Assembly: GCA_963728965.1 (NCBI GenBank)
Contig: CAVSMH010000008.1
Coordinates: forward strand, 372,001-436,000
DNA: 64,000 bases
From: DASQZT01 sp963728965
Lineage (GTDB): Bacteria; Acidobacteriota; Terriglobia; Bryobacterales; Bryobacteraceae
Reading direction: 5' to 3'
The notes beneath the pieces are model-generated. The model was not told the DNA's origin, did no database searches, and was given only the letters and a program-made list of their open reading frames with translations. The stretch's first letter is position 1. Each line of letters opens with the position of its first letter. A program made the position numbers and the translations under genes. Shown piece after piece: positions 51,576-59,667 of the stretch.

Positions 51576-51956
51576 ATGACGCTCGATTTTCAGAAGGCCG
51601 ATGGCCTTGTTACCGCGGTCATCCAGGACCACGCTTCCGGGCGCGTCTTGATGGTCGGATACATGAATGAGGAGGCCTTCCGCAAAACGGTCGAAACCGG
51701 TTTCGCCACATTCTACTCCCGCACCCGTCGCAAGCTCTGGCTGAAGGGGGAAAGCTCCGGACACCGGTTGGTCGTCAAACAGATCTCCACCGATTGCGAT
51801 CAGGACGCCGTGCTGGTTCAGGTGGAGGCGCTGGGTCCCGGTGTCTGCCACGAGGGCTACCAGAGTTGCTTCTTCCGCCGCCTCGACGCGGGGGAGTGGA
51901 AAGTCTCCGAGGACCGGACCTACGATCCTGCCGGCGTTTACGGAGGAAAGGCGTGA
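51576..51956 (+). CDS. hisI: Phosphoribosyl-AMP cyclohydrolase
   Basis: 126 aa from ATG 51576, starting right after the attenuator U-run. It opens the imidazole ring precursor PR-AMP. The Mg/Zn centre STDCDQDAVLVQVE and the later CHEGYQSCFF cysteines are intact. GFATFYSRTRRKLWLKGESSGH is the substrate loop. Only the cyclohydrolase domain is present; the HisE pyrophosphohydrolase domain, often fused or adjacent, is absent from this operon. It overlaps hisG by GTGA. Confidence 0.97.
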   Translation: MTLDFQKADGLVTAVIQDHASGRVLMVGYMNEEAFRKTVETGFATFYSRTRRKLWLKGESSGHRLVVKQISTDCDQDAVLVQVEALGPGVCHEGYQSCFFRRLDAGEWKVSEDRTYDPAGVYGGKA

Positions 51957-52822
51957 AGCTGAAGCTCGGCATTCCCAAAGGCAGCCTCGAAAACGCCACG
52001 ATCGACCTGTTTCGCCGGGCGGGTTTTGTCATCACCACCAGCAGCCGCTCCTACTTCCCGGGCATCGACGACCCGGAGATCGAATGCATGCTCATCCGCG
52101 CCCAGGAGATGGCCCGCTACGTCGAAGACGGCATTCTGGACGCCGGGCTTACCGGCCGCGACTGGGTCGAAGAGAACGAGGCCGAGGTGATCGCGGTCGC
52201 CGACCTGATCTACGCCAAACAGAGCTTCGGTAAGGTGCGCTGGGTGCTGGCCGTGCCCGAATCTTCGAGCTTTCGTTCGGCGACGGACCTCGAAGGCTGC
52301 ATCATTGCCACCGAACTGGTGGCCACTACCAGGCGCTACCTGGCCAAACACGGAGTCACTGCCAAGGTGGAGTTCAGTTGGGGCGCCACCGAAGTGAAAC
52401 CACCCGTGCTGGCCGATGCCATCGTCGAGGTGACCGAAACCGGCTCCTCGCTGCGCGCGAACAAGCTCAAGATCATCGACACCGTGCTCGAGTCGAATAC
52501 CCAGTTGATCGCCAACCGGCAGTCCTGGAATGACGCGGCCAAGCGCCGCAAGCTGGAAGACATCCGCATGCTGCTCGAAGGCGCCATCAATGCGCTGGGC
52601 AAGGTGGGGCTCATGCTCAACGTGCACCAGGACAACCTGAAGGCCGTGCTGGGGGTGCTGCCGGCGCTCAAGCGCCCCACCATTTCGCACCTGAGCGACG
52701 AAGAGTGGCTGGCGGTGAATACGATTCTGGATGAGTCCACCGTTCGGGACATCATTCCGCGGCTGAAACTGGCGGGTGCGCAAGGCATCGTGGAGTATCC
52801 GCTGAACAAGATCGTGCTGTGA
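51953..52822 (+). CDS. hisG: ATP phosphoribosyltransferase (long form)
   Basis: 289 aa from GTG 51953, preceded by GGAGGAAAGG. The first committed step: ATP plus PRPP. It opens with KLKLGIPKGSLENATIDLFR and shows GLTGRDWVEE and the PRPP-loop-like VEVTETGSSLRANKLK. The length and the C-terminal segment past residue 210 indicate the long HisG form with its own regulatory ACT-like domain, subject to histidine feedback and not needing HisZ. It overlaps hisD by GTGA. Confidence 0.96.
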   Translation: MKLKLGIPKGSLENATIDLFRRAGFVITTSSRSYFPGIDDPEIECMLIRAQEMARYVEDGILDAGLTGRDWVEENEAEVIAVADLIYAKQSFGKVRWVLAVPESSSFRSATDLEGCIIATELVATTRRYLAKHGVTAKVEFSWGATEVKPPVLADAIVEVTETGSSLRANKLKIIDTVLESNTQLIANRQSWNDAAKRRKLEDIRMLLEGAINALGKVGLMLNVHQDNLKAVLGVLPALKRPTISHLSDEEWLAVNTILDESTVRDIIPRLKLAGAQGIVEYPLNKIVL

Positions 52823-54063
52823 TCCGCATACTCGAAACCAAACACGTCGGCCGCCTGCTGGCTCGCAAGGCGGCACGCTTGACCGCCGCCGAGGCGGTGG
52901 TGCGGCCCATACTGGAAGCGGTGCGCAAACGCGGCGACCGTGCGCTGCTGGAATACGCCCGCCAGTTCGATGGCTTCACCCGCAAAAGCGTGCTCGTTCC
53001 CGGAGCGGACCTTCGCCGAGCGGCGGAGCGGCTCTCGCCCGAATTCCGCGCGGCCATCCAACAGGCGGCGGCGAACATTCACGATTTCGCGCGCCGCCAG
53101 ATGCCCCGGGAATGGATGACCGGCCGCGCCGGTATGCGCCTCGGGCAGATCGTCCGCCCGCTCGACACGGTGGCCGCCTATGTCCCTGCGGGGCGGTACC
53201 CGCTTCCTTCCACCGTGCTGATGACGGTGGTGCCCGCGGAGGTCGCCGGCGTCCGCGCCATCTGTGTGGCCTCTCCCCGGCCGGTCACCGAAGTATTCGG
53301 CACGGCGGCCCTCCTCGGGGTGAACCATGTCTTCGAGATGGGCGGCGCCCAGGCCATCGCGGCGTTTGCCTTCGGCACCAGGACTGTGCCTCGCGCCGAC
53401 CGCATCGTGGGCCCTGGGAACATTTATGTGGCCGCCGCGAAAAAGCTGCTGGCCGGCGAAGTAGGGATCGATTTCGTCGCCGGGCCGACCGAGATCCTGA
53501 TCATCGCCCCCGAAGGCGATCCGCGGCACCTGGCGGCCGACCTGCTCGCGCAAGCAGAGCACGACGCCGATGCTTCGGCAGTGCTGCTCACCACGTCTAA
53601 GCGTCTCGCCGCGGCGGTGGCGCGCGAGGTGGATCGCCAACTGGCCACGCTGCCCACCGCTCCGGTGGCGAAGCAATCCATCGCCAGGAACTCCGCCATT
53701 GTCCTGGTCCGGGGGTTGGGTGAAGCCGTCGACATCGCCAACCGCTTCGCCCCGGAACACCTCAGCATCCCCGATGCGTCCCTGTTGCGGAACGTCCATC
53801 ACGCGGGCAGCGTCTTCGTAGGGCCGTTCAGCCCCGAGGCCGCCGGCGACTACGCTTCGGGTCCGAATCACGTCCTGCCGACCAGCGGGGCCGCGCGTAT
53901 CCGCGGCGGGCTGTCCGTCACCGATTTCCTCAAGGTCATCTCCGTCCAGGAACTCACCCAGGCCGGGCTGGCGCGCCTGGCTCCCTCCATCACCACCCTG
54001 GCACGTGCCGAAGGCCTCGAAGCACATGCCCGCTCGGTCGAAGTGAGGATCTCCTCGAAATGA
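52819..54063 (+). CDS. hisD: Histidinol dehydrogenase
   Basis: 414 aa from GTG 52819. It oxidises histidinol to histidine with two NAD. Signature regions: VPAGRYPLPSTVLMTVVPAEVAGV, GGAQAIAAFAFGT, DRIVGPGNIYVAAAKKL, DFVAGPTEILI, DLLAQAEHDADASAVLL (zinc Gln/His), and the late AGSVFVGPFSPEAAGDYASGPNHVLPTSG. Four-base overlaps link it to hisG and hisC. Confidence 0.98.
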   Translation: MIRILETKHVGRLLARKAARLTAAEAVVRPILEAVRKRGDRALLEYARQFDGFTRKSVLVPGADLRRAAERLSPEFRAAIQQAAANIHDFARRQMPREWMTGRAGMRLGQIVRPLDTVAAYVPAGRYPLPSTVLMTVVPAEVAGVRAICVASPRPVTEVFGTAALLGVNHVFEMGGAQAIAAFAFGTRTVPRADRIVGPGNIYVAAAKKLLAGEVGIDFVAGPTEILIIAPEGDPRHLAADLLAQAEHDADASAVLLTTSKRLAAAVAREVDRQLATLPTAPVAKQSIARNSAIVLVRGLGEAVDIANRFAPEHLSIPDASLLRNVHHAGSVFVGPFSPEAAGDYASGPNHVLPTSGAARIRGGLSVTDFLKVISVQELTQAGLARLAPSITTLARAEGLEAHARSVEVRISSK

Positions 54064-55139
54064 AGAATCCCAAGCTTCCCAAGGGCGCGATCCGCCCCCG
54101 GCCGGCAGTGGCCGCGATGGCTCCCTATTCCCCCCCCACGGCCGGCCGCGCCGGAAAGCTGCGGCTGGATTTTAACGAGAACACAGTGGGCTGCTCGCCG
54201 CACGTAATCGACTGCCTGAAGGCGCGTCTCGAATCGGGCGGACTCGCCGTCTATCCGGAATATGGCGAGGCCAAGGACGCCATCGCGCGCTACTTCCACG
54301 TGCAGCCGGGGCAGTTCGTCTTCACCAATGGCACCGATGAAGCCATCCAGGTGTTCGTCAACACCTACCTGGATGACGGTCAGGAGGCCGTGATCCTGAC
54401 GCCCGCTTATGCTATGTACCGCTTCTATTGCGAGGTGGCCGGTGCGAAGATCCGCTACGTCGAGTACCCGCAGCCGGATATGGAGTTCCCGCTTCAGGCG
54501 GTGCTGGATGCCATCACGCCCGAGACGCGGGCCGTGCTGCTGGCCAACCCCAACAACCCTACTGGCACGGGCGCCTCGCTGCTGGCTATCGAACGCATTC
54601 TGCACCGCGCTCGCAAGGCCGCGGTCCTGGTGGACGAAGCCTATTACGAGTTCTCCGGCGTCACCGCACTCACCGAAATCGAGCGCGTTCCCAACCTGTT
54701 CGTCAGCCGCACCTTTTCCAAGGTGTTCGGGATGGCGGCCATGCGACTCGGCTGCCTGTTCTCGCACGAGTCGAATATCGGGTACCTGCACAAGGCGCAG
54801 TCGCCCTACAGCGTAAACGCCCTGGCGGTGCTGGCGGCGCAGGCGGCGGTCGAGGACACGCGCTATATCGAAACGTACGTGGCGGAGGTGCTGGCGGCGC
54901 GCGAACTGCTCTGCCTGGGCCTGGAAAAGCTCGGTATCACCTACGTTCCCAGCTCGGCCAACTTCGTGCTGGGCCGCTTCGGCGAGCGCGCGTTCGATGT
55001 ACGCGACGCGCTACGAGGCCAGGGCATTCTGGTTCGCGACCGCAGCTACGAAGCGCCGGGATGTGTCCGCATAACCGTCGGCACCCGCGAGCAGACCCGC
55101 CGGCTGCTGGCCGTTTTGGAGGAGATCTGGAACCAGTGA
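54060..55139 (+). CDS. hisC: Histidinol-phosphate aminotransferase
   Basis: 359 aa. A fold-type I PLP enzyme: TNGTDEAIQVFVNTYL, NPNNPTGTGAS, LVDEAYYEFSG and the Schiff-base lysine in SRTFSKVFGMAAMRLG. It converts imidazole-acetol phosphate to histidinol phosphate. It overlaps hisD (ATGA) and the HAD gene (GTGA). Confidence 0.96.
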   Translation: MKNPKLPKGAIRPRPAVAAMAPYSPPTAGRAGKLRLDFNENTVGCSPHVIDCLKARLESGGLAVYPEYGEAKDAIARYFHVQPGQFVFTNGTDEAIQVFVNTYLDDGQEAVILTPAYAMYRFYCEVAGAKIRYVEYPQPDMEFPLQAVLDAITPETRAVLLANPNNPTGTGASLLAIERILHRARKAAVLVDEAYYEFSGVTALTEIERVPNLFVSRTFSKVFGMAAMRLGCLFSHESNIGYLHKAQSPYSVNALAVLAAQAAVEDTRYIETYVAEVLAARELLCLGLEKLGITYVPSSANFVLGRFGERAFDVRDALRGQGILVRDRSYEAPGCVRITVGTREQTRRLLAVLEEIWNQ

Positions 55140-55816
55140 ACCAGCCCGTGCTCGTATTCGACATGGACGGCGTCCTGGTGGACGTCACCGAGTCCTATCG
55201 CGAGACCATCGCCCGGACGGTGGCGCATTTCACCCACGCGCCCGTCACCCGCCAGCAGATTCAGGAGTACAAAAACCAGGGCGGCTGGAACGACGATTGG
55301 AAACTCTCGCACCACATGGTGTCGGATGCCGGTATCGAGGTCGCGTTCGAGGAGGTGAAGCAACGGTTTCAGCAGATCTTCCGCGGCAACGGCGACGACG
55401 GGCTGATGCTGCGCGAGCGTTGGGTGGCACGCCCGGGAGTGCTCGAGGCGCTCAACCGGGACTTCCGTTTCGCCGTCTTCACCGGACGGCCCAGGGAGGA
55501 GGCCGGGCTCTCGCTCCAACGCTTCGCACCGAACCTCGTTTTCGACCCCGTCATCACCATGGAGGACGTCGGCCGGCACAAGCCCCACCCCGAAGGCCTT
55601 CTTCGCATTCTGAAGCAGCATTGCGATTGCAAGGTCTACTACATCGGCGACACCGTGGACGACGCGCGCACGGCTAACGCGGCCAGGGTGCCGTTCATCG
55701 GCATCACCGCGCCTTCCAACCCTTCCTACCTCGACCTGGTCTTCCTCTTTCAGGAGGAAGGCGCTTGGGCGATCGTGGACGACGTCAACTACCTCGGCGA
55801 GGTCTTCCGGTCATGA
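55136..55816 (+). CDS. HAD-superfamily phosphatase, candidate histidinol-phosphatase
   Basis: 226 aa from GTG 55136. Motif I FDMDGVLVD gives the D9/D11 pair, motif II FTGRP, motif III lysine in RHKPHPEG, and motif IV GDTVDDA. A C1-type helical cap lies between. The pathway otherwise lacks histidinol-phosphate phosphatase in this operon. The gene sits exactly between hisC and hisB, the position of the phosphatase domain in bifunctional HisB of enteric bacteria. Unlike that subfamily III domain, this one is subfamily I, so the assignment is by context. Confidence 0.8.
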   Translation: MNQPVLVFDMDGVLVDVTESYRETIARTVAHFTHAPVTRQQIQEYKNQGGWNDDWKLSHHMVSDAGIEVAFEEVKQRFQQIFRGNGDDGLMLRERWVARPGVLEALNRDFRFAVFTGRPREEAGLSLQRFAPNLVFDPVITMEDVGRHKPHPEGLLRILKQHCDCKVYYIGDTVDDARTANAARVPFIGITAPSNPSYLDLVFLFQEEGAWAIVDDVNYLGEVFRS

Positions 55817-56400
55817 GGAGCGCCACCCTGCGACGCGACACGCGCGAGACGCGGATCTCCGCCACGCTGCGCATCGAAGGCCGCGGCCGTTACGAGATCG
55901 CCACCGGCATCCGCTTCTTCGACCACATGCTGGAGCTGTTCACCAAGCACGGCGGCTTCGACCTGAAGCTCGCAGCGGATGGCGATCTGGACGTAGACCA
56001 GCACCATACGGTCGAGGATGTCGGGATCGTGCTGGGGCAGCTTTTCGCGAAAGCCCTGGGCGACCGCAAGGGAATCAACCGCGCGGGATACTTCGTGCTG
56101 CCCATGGATGAAACGCTGGCGTTGGTGGCGGTGGATCTGGGCGGGCGGCCCGCGCTGGTCTACAAAGATCTGGTCCGCGTGCGTCTGGTGGGCGACCTGC
56201 AAACCGAACTGGTGGAGGATTTCTTCGGCGGCTTTGTCAATCACGCGGGAGCGAACCTGCACGCCAAGGTGATGTACGGCCGCTCCAACCATCACAAGAT
56301 CGAAGCGATCTTCAAATGCTTCGCGCGGGCTATGAAGTACGCCTGCTCGCGCGATGCGCGCCTGAAGGATCAGCTTCCCTCCACAAAGGGGCTGCTATGA
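55813..56400 (+). CDS. hisB: Imidazoleglycerol-phosphate dehydratase
   Basis: 195 aa, monofunctional. Manganese-binding repeats are clear: FFDHMLELFTKHGGFDLKLA, DQHHTVEDVGIVLGQ, HAGANLHAK, and the C-terminal SNHHKIEAIFKCFARAM. It dehydrates imidazole-glycerol phosphate to imidazole-acetol phosphate. It overlaps the HAD gene and hisH by ATGA. Confidence 0.98.
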   Translation: MRSATLRRDTRETRISATLRIEGRGRYEIATGIRFFDHMLELFTKHGGFDLKLAADGDLDVDQHHTVEDVGIVLGQLFAKALGDRKGINRAGYFVLPMDETLALVAVDLGGRPALVYKDLVRVRLVGDLQTELVEDFFGGFVNHAGANLHAKVMYGRSNHHKIEAIFKCFARAMKYACSRDARLKDQLPSTKGLL

Positions 56401-56996
56401 TCGGCATCTTTGATTACGGCGCCGGCAACTTGCGATCGGTCCAGAACACGCTCGCCGAGATCGGTTGCCAATACGAGCTGGTCCGCGATGCGGAAGGGCT
56501 GCGGCGGGCGACCAAGATTGTGCTCCCCGGGGTGGGCCACTTCGGCCAGATGATGCGCGCGCTCGATAATCTCGGGGTGCGCGAAACGCTCAAAGAGCGC
56601 ATCGCTGCCGGTGTGCCGTTTCTGGGGATTTGCCTGGGGCTGCAAGGATTGTTCGAGAGCAGCGAGGAGGCGCCGGACGTGCGCGGGCTGGGAGTGTATT
56701 CCGGCGCGGTGCGGCGGTTCCCGCTGGATGCCCGCGTGCCCCACATGGGCTGGAACGAACTCCAGGTGCAGCCTCGATCGAAGCTGGTGCACAGTCTGCC
56801 GGCCCGCCCGTTTGTCTACTTCGCCCACAGCTATTACGTGCCCGAAAATGACCGCGCGTCGGCCACCTGCACCTACGAAGTGCGGTACACCGCCGTACTC
56901 GAACGCGACAATGTTTACGGCGTGCAGTTTCACCCCGAGAAATCGGGCGTCGTGGGGCTGCGCATCGTGAAGAATTTTCTGGACCTGGCATGCTAG
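56397..56996 (+). CDS. hisH: Imidazole glycerol phosphate synthase, glutaminase subunit
   Basis: 199 aa. Class I glutamine amidotransferase with catalytic C79 (FLGICLGLQ), H179 and E181 (QFHPEKSG). It feeds ammonia to HisF in the synthase complex. ATG 56397 overlaps the hisB stop, and its end overlaps hisF by 7 bp. Confidence 0.97.
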   Translation: MIGIFDYGAGNLRSVQNTLAEIGCQYELVRDAEGLRRATKIVLPGVGHFGQMMRALDNLGVRETLKERIAAGVPFLGICLGLQGLFESSEEAPDVRGLGVYSGAVRRFPLDARVPHMGWNELQVQPRSKLVHSLPARPFVYFAHSYYVPENDRASATCTYEVRYTAVLERDNVYGVQFHPEKSGVVGLRIVKNFLDLAC

Positions 56997-57751
56997 CCAA
57001 ACGCATCATTCCCTGTCTCGACGTCACCGGCGGACGCGTCGTGAAGGGCGTCAACTTCGTCAACCTCCGCGACGCGGGCGACCCTGTGGAGCTCGCCGGC
57101 CGTTACAATCGCGATGGCGCCGACGAGCTGGTCTTCCTCGACATCACGGCCTCGAGCGACGCCCGCGACATCATGGCGGATGTGGTGGCGCGGACCGCGC
57201 GGAAGGTCTTCATCCCGCTTGCGGTGGGCGGCGGCATCCGCTCGGTGGCCGATGCACGCGCCATTCTTCTCGCCGGCGCCGACAAGGTGTCGGTGAATAC
57301 GGCGGCGGTACGCCGGCCCGAGCTGATCTCCGAGCTCTCGCTCGAATTCGGCGCACAGGCGGTGGTGCTGGCTATCGATGCGCGCCGCCACGCTCCCGGA
57401 GAATGGCACGTCTATACGCGCGGCGGCCGCGATGACGAAGGCATGGACGCGGTAGCCTGGGCGGCGCGTGGAGAAGCGCTCGGCGCGGGCGAAATCCTGC
57501 TCACTTCTATGGATACCGATGGCGTGCAGGACGGCTTCGACTGCGTGCTGACCCGCGCCATCTCGCGCGCCACCCATATCCCGGTGATTGCCAGCGGCGG
57601 GGCTGGGAAGCCGGAGCACTTCGTTCGTGTGCTCACCGACGGCTGCGCCGATGCCGCGCTGGCGGCTTCCATCTTCCACTATGGCACCTACACCGTGAAC
57701 CAGCTCAAGGAGGAACTGGACCGCCGCGGAATTCCGGTGAGGCCCGTATGA
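56990..57751 (+). CDS. hisF: Imidazole glycerol phosphate synthase, cyclase subunit
   Basis: 253 aa (beta/alpha)8 barrel. Catalytic D11 (IIPCLDVTGGRVVKG) and D130 (VVLAIDARR) are present, with phosphate loops LAVGGGIRS and ASGGAGK. It forms the imidazole ring, releasing AICAR into purine synthesis. It works with hisH, whose 3' end it overlaps by 7 bp. Confidence 0.98.
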   Translation: MLAKRIIPCLDVTGGRVVKGVNFVNLRDAGDPVELAGRYNRDGADELVFLDITASSDARDIMADVVARTARKVFIPLAVGGGIRSVADARAILLAGADKVSVNTAAVRRPELISELSLEFGAQAVVLAIDARRHAPGEWHVYTRGGRDDEGMDAVAWAARGEALGAGEILLTSMDTDGVQDGFDCVLTRAISRATHIPVIASGGAGKPEHFVRVLTDGCADAALAASIFHYGTYTVNQLKEELDRRGIPVRPV

Positions 57752-58449
57752 TCTTCCCTTGCATCGACTTCATGGACGGCAAGGTCGTGCAACTGATGCA
57801 GGGCCGCGAGAAAGCGCTTGAAGCCGGAACGCCTGCCGCGATGCTCGCGAAGTTTGCGGCGTTTCCGGAAATTCAGGTGATCGATCTCGATGCCGCCATG
57901 GGCCGCGGCTCGAACGACGCCCTGGTCCGCTCGGTAGCCGCGCAGGCCGCCACGCGCGTGGGCGGCGGCGTGCGCACCGTGGAGCGCGCGCAAACCCTGA
58001 TCGCGCAGGGCGCGCGCAAAGTCATCGTGGGCACCGCGGCGTTCGGGCCGGACGGAATCAACGCGAAGTTCCTGTCAACGCTCCGCGATGCCGTCGGCAG
58101 CGATCGCGTGTTGATCGCCCTCGATTCCAAAGCGGGCCGCATCGTGGTCAAAGGATGGCAGGAGTCCACCGCGCTCACCGCCGCCGCGGTGCTGCACTCG
58201 CTCGAGCCCTACTGCGCCGGCTTCCTCTGCACCTACGTGGACAAGGAAGGCATGATGCAGGGGACCGACCTGGACTGGTTCCGACGGCTGCGGGCCGCTA
58301 CCCGGCACGAGTTGACGGCGGCCGGGGGAATCACCACCATCGAGGAAGTGAAGGCGCTGCTGTCGATGAACGTCCATGCGGCGCTGGGTATGGCCATCTA
58401 TACCGGACGGCTTGCCCTGGACGAGCTAGCGGGCCTGGCGCGCCAATAA
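57748..58449 (+). CDS. hisA: ProFAR isomerase
   Basis: 233 aa (beta/alpha)8 barrel, paralogous to HisF: IFPCIDFMDGKVVQLMQG with catalytic D7, then VGGGVRTVERAQ, VGTAAFG, LIALDSKAGRIVVKGWQE, LTAAGGITTIEEVK. It isomerises the ProFAR aminoaldose by an Amadori reaction. Last gene of the operon; its end overlaps the convergent radical-SAM gene by 24 bp. No terminator is obvious. Confidence 0.96.
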   Translation: MIFPCIDFMDGKVVQLMQGREKALEAGTPAAMLAKFAAFPEIQVIDLDAAMGRGSNDALVRSVAAQAATRVGGGVRTVERAQTLIAQGARKVIVGTAAFGPDGINAKFLSTLRDAVGSDRVLIALDSKAGRIVVKGWQESTALTAAAVLHSLEPYCAGFLCTYVDKEGMMQGTDLDWFRRLRAATRHELTAAGGITTIEEVKALLSMNVHAALGMAIYTGRLALDELAGLARQ

Positions 58450-59595
58450 CTGCCGGACTTCCTTTTCGAGCGGCGGGTTGGCGTGCGCGTAGATCATTTT
58501 GTAGGCCGCGCAGAAATAGTCCAGGTCTTCAAACCTCGCGTGGGGACCGTGGCGGAACTTGGGGCAGCCGCCGTGGCAGATCGATTGGTATTCGCACACC
58601 TGGCAATCGGGGTGCGCCAGCGTCTTCTTCGCGGCGAAACTGTAGCGCTTGGTGCGCCGCGCGATTTCCGGCCACGAGTCCAGCGTGATGTTGCCCAGTT
58701 TCCAGGATTTCTCGACGAAGAAGTCGCACGGGTACACGTCGCCGTTGTACTCCACCACCACGTAGCTGTCGCAGGTTTCGTGCATGGTGCAGGTGCCGGG
58801 TTTCTGCCCGGCCAGGGCTTCCGCCAGATTGTCGAAGAACCGCACCCGCACCTTGCGGCGCTCCGGCCACCAGGCATCGAAGACCTCGCAGAGAAATCGT
58901 CCGTACTGTTCCGGGGTGATGGTGTAGGGCAGGGGGTTGCCCTCGCCATCGAACTCGGCCAGCGGGATGAACTGCATGTGCTCGATCCCCAGCGACCGGA
59001 AGAACCGGTAGAGTTCCTTCGGCCGGCCGACATTCCCCTGGCTGAGCACGCACAGGATGTTGAACTCCACCCGGTTCTGCTGGAGCAGTTCCAGGCTCTG
59101 CATGACACGCTTCCAGGTGGGGCGGCCGTCTTTGTGAACCCGGAACTGGTCGTTGGCGGCTTCCGGTCCGTCGAGGGAAAGGCCGATGAGCCACTCGTAC
59201 TGGCGGAACACGTCGCACCAGTTCTTATCCAGCAGGATTCCGTTGGTCTGGATGGCGTTGCTGACACTCTGCCCGCTGCGGCCGTACTGTTGTTCGAACT
59301 CTACCAGCTTTTCGAAAAATTGCAGCCCCGCCAGCGTCGGCTCGCCACCCTGGAACGCGAGCACGCTCTGCGGATACGAGTAGAACAGATAGGTATCGAC
59401 CAGCCGCTCCAGTGTCTCCAGGGACATCCGCCGCCCGGGCAGCGCCTGGTAGGGGTCGGCCTCGCGATCGAGATAAAAGCAGTACGTGCAATCCAGATTG
59501 CACACCGCCGAAGCGGGCTTCACCAGCAGAGACGTAATGCGTGGCGTGGGCCCCGATTCCGAAACCAAAGGAAAGAGATTGACGGTGCCCCCCAC
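58426..59595 (-). CDS. Radical SAM/SPASM enzyme, anaerobic sulfatase-maturase type
   Basis: 389 aa from GTG 59595. The SAM [4Fe-4S] site is CNLDCTYC (C32, C36, C39). FQGGEPTLAG and SNAIQTNG mark the SAM and core regions. A C-terminal SPASM cluster has cysteines in GTCTMHETC, VYPCDFF, CQVCEYQSICHGGCPK and YFC. The order matches anaerobic sulfatase-maturating enzymes that make formylglycine. No sulfatase lies in the window, so the target is elsewhere or the enzyme modifies a peptide. The Shine-Dalgarno is very close to the start, so the true start may differ slightly. Confidence 0.9.
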   Translation of the reverse strand: MGGTVNLFPLVSESGPTPRITSLLVKPASAVCNLDCTYCFYLDREADPYQALPGRRMSLETLERLVDTYLFYSYPQSVLAFQGGEPTLAGLQFFEKLVEFEQQYGRSGQSVSNAIQTNGILLDKNWCDVFRQYEWLIGLSLDGPEAANDQFRVHKDGRPTWKRVMQSLELLQQNRVEFNILCVLSQGNVGRPKELYRFFRSLGIEHMQFIPLAEFDGEGNPLPYTITPEQYGRFLCEVFDAWWPERRKVRVRFFDNLAEALAGQKPGTCTMHETCDSYVVVEYNGDVYPCDFFVEKSWKLGNITLDSWPEIARRTKRYSFAAKKTLAHPDCQVCEYQSICHGGCPKFRHGPHARFEDLDYFCAAYKMIYAHANPPLEKEVRQLLARQAR

Positions 59596-59667
59596 CCTCC
59601 CAGTCTAGCATCCGCTCTGTGCGGTCCCACACGGGGGCATGCAACGTGCTACCCCGGCCAGTGGGAT

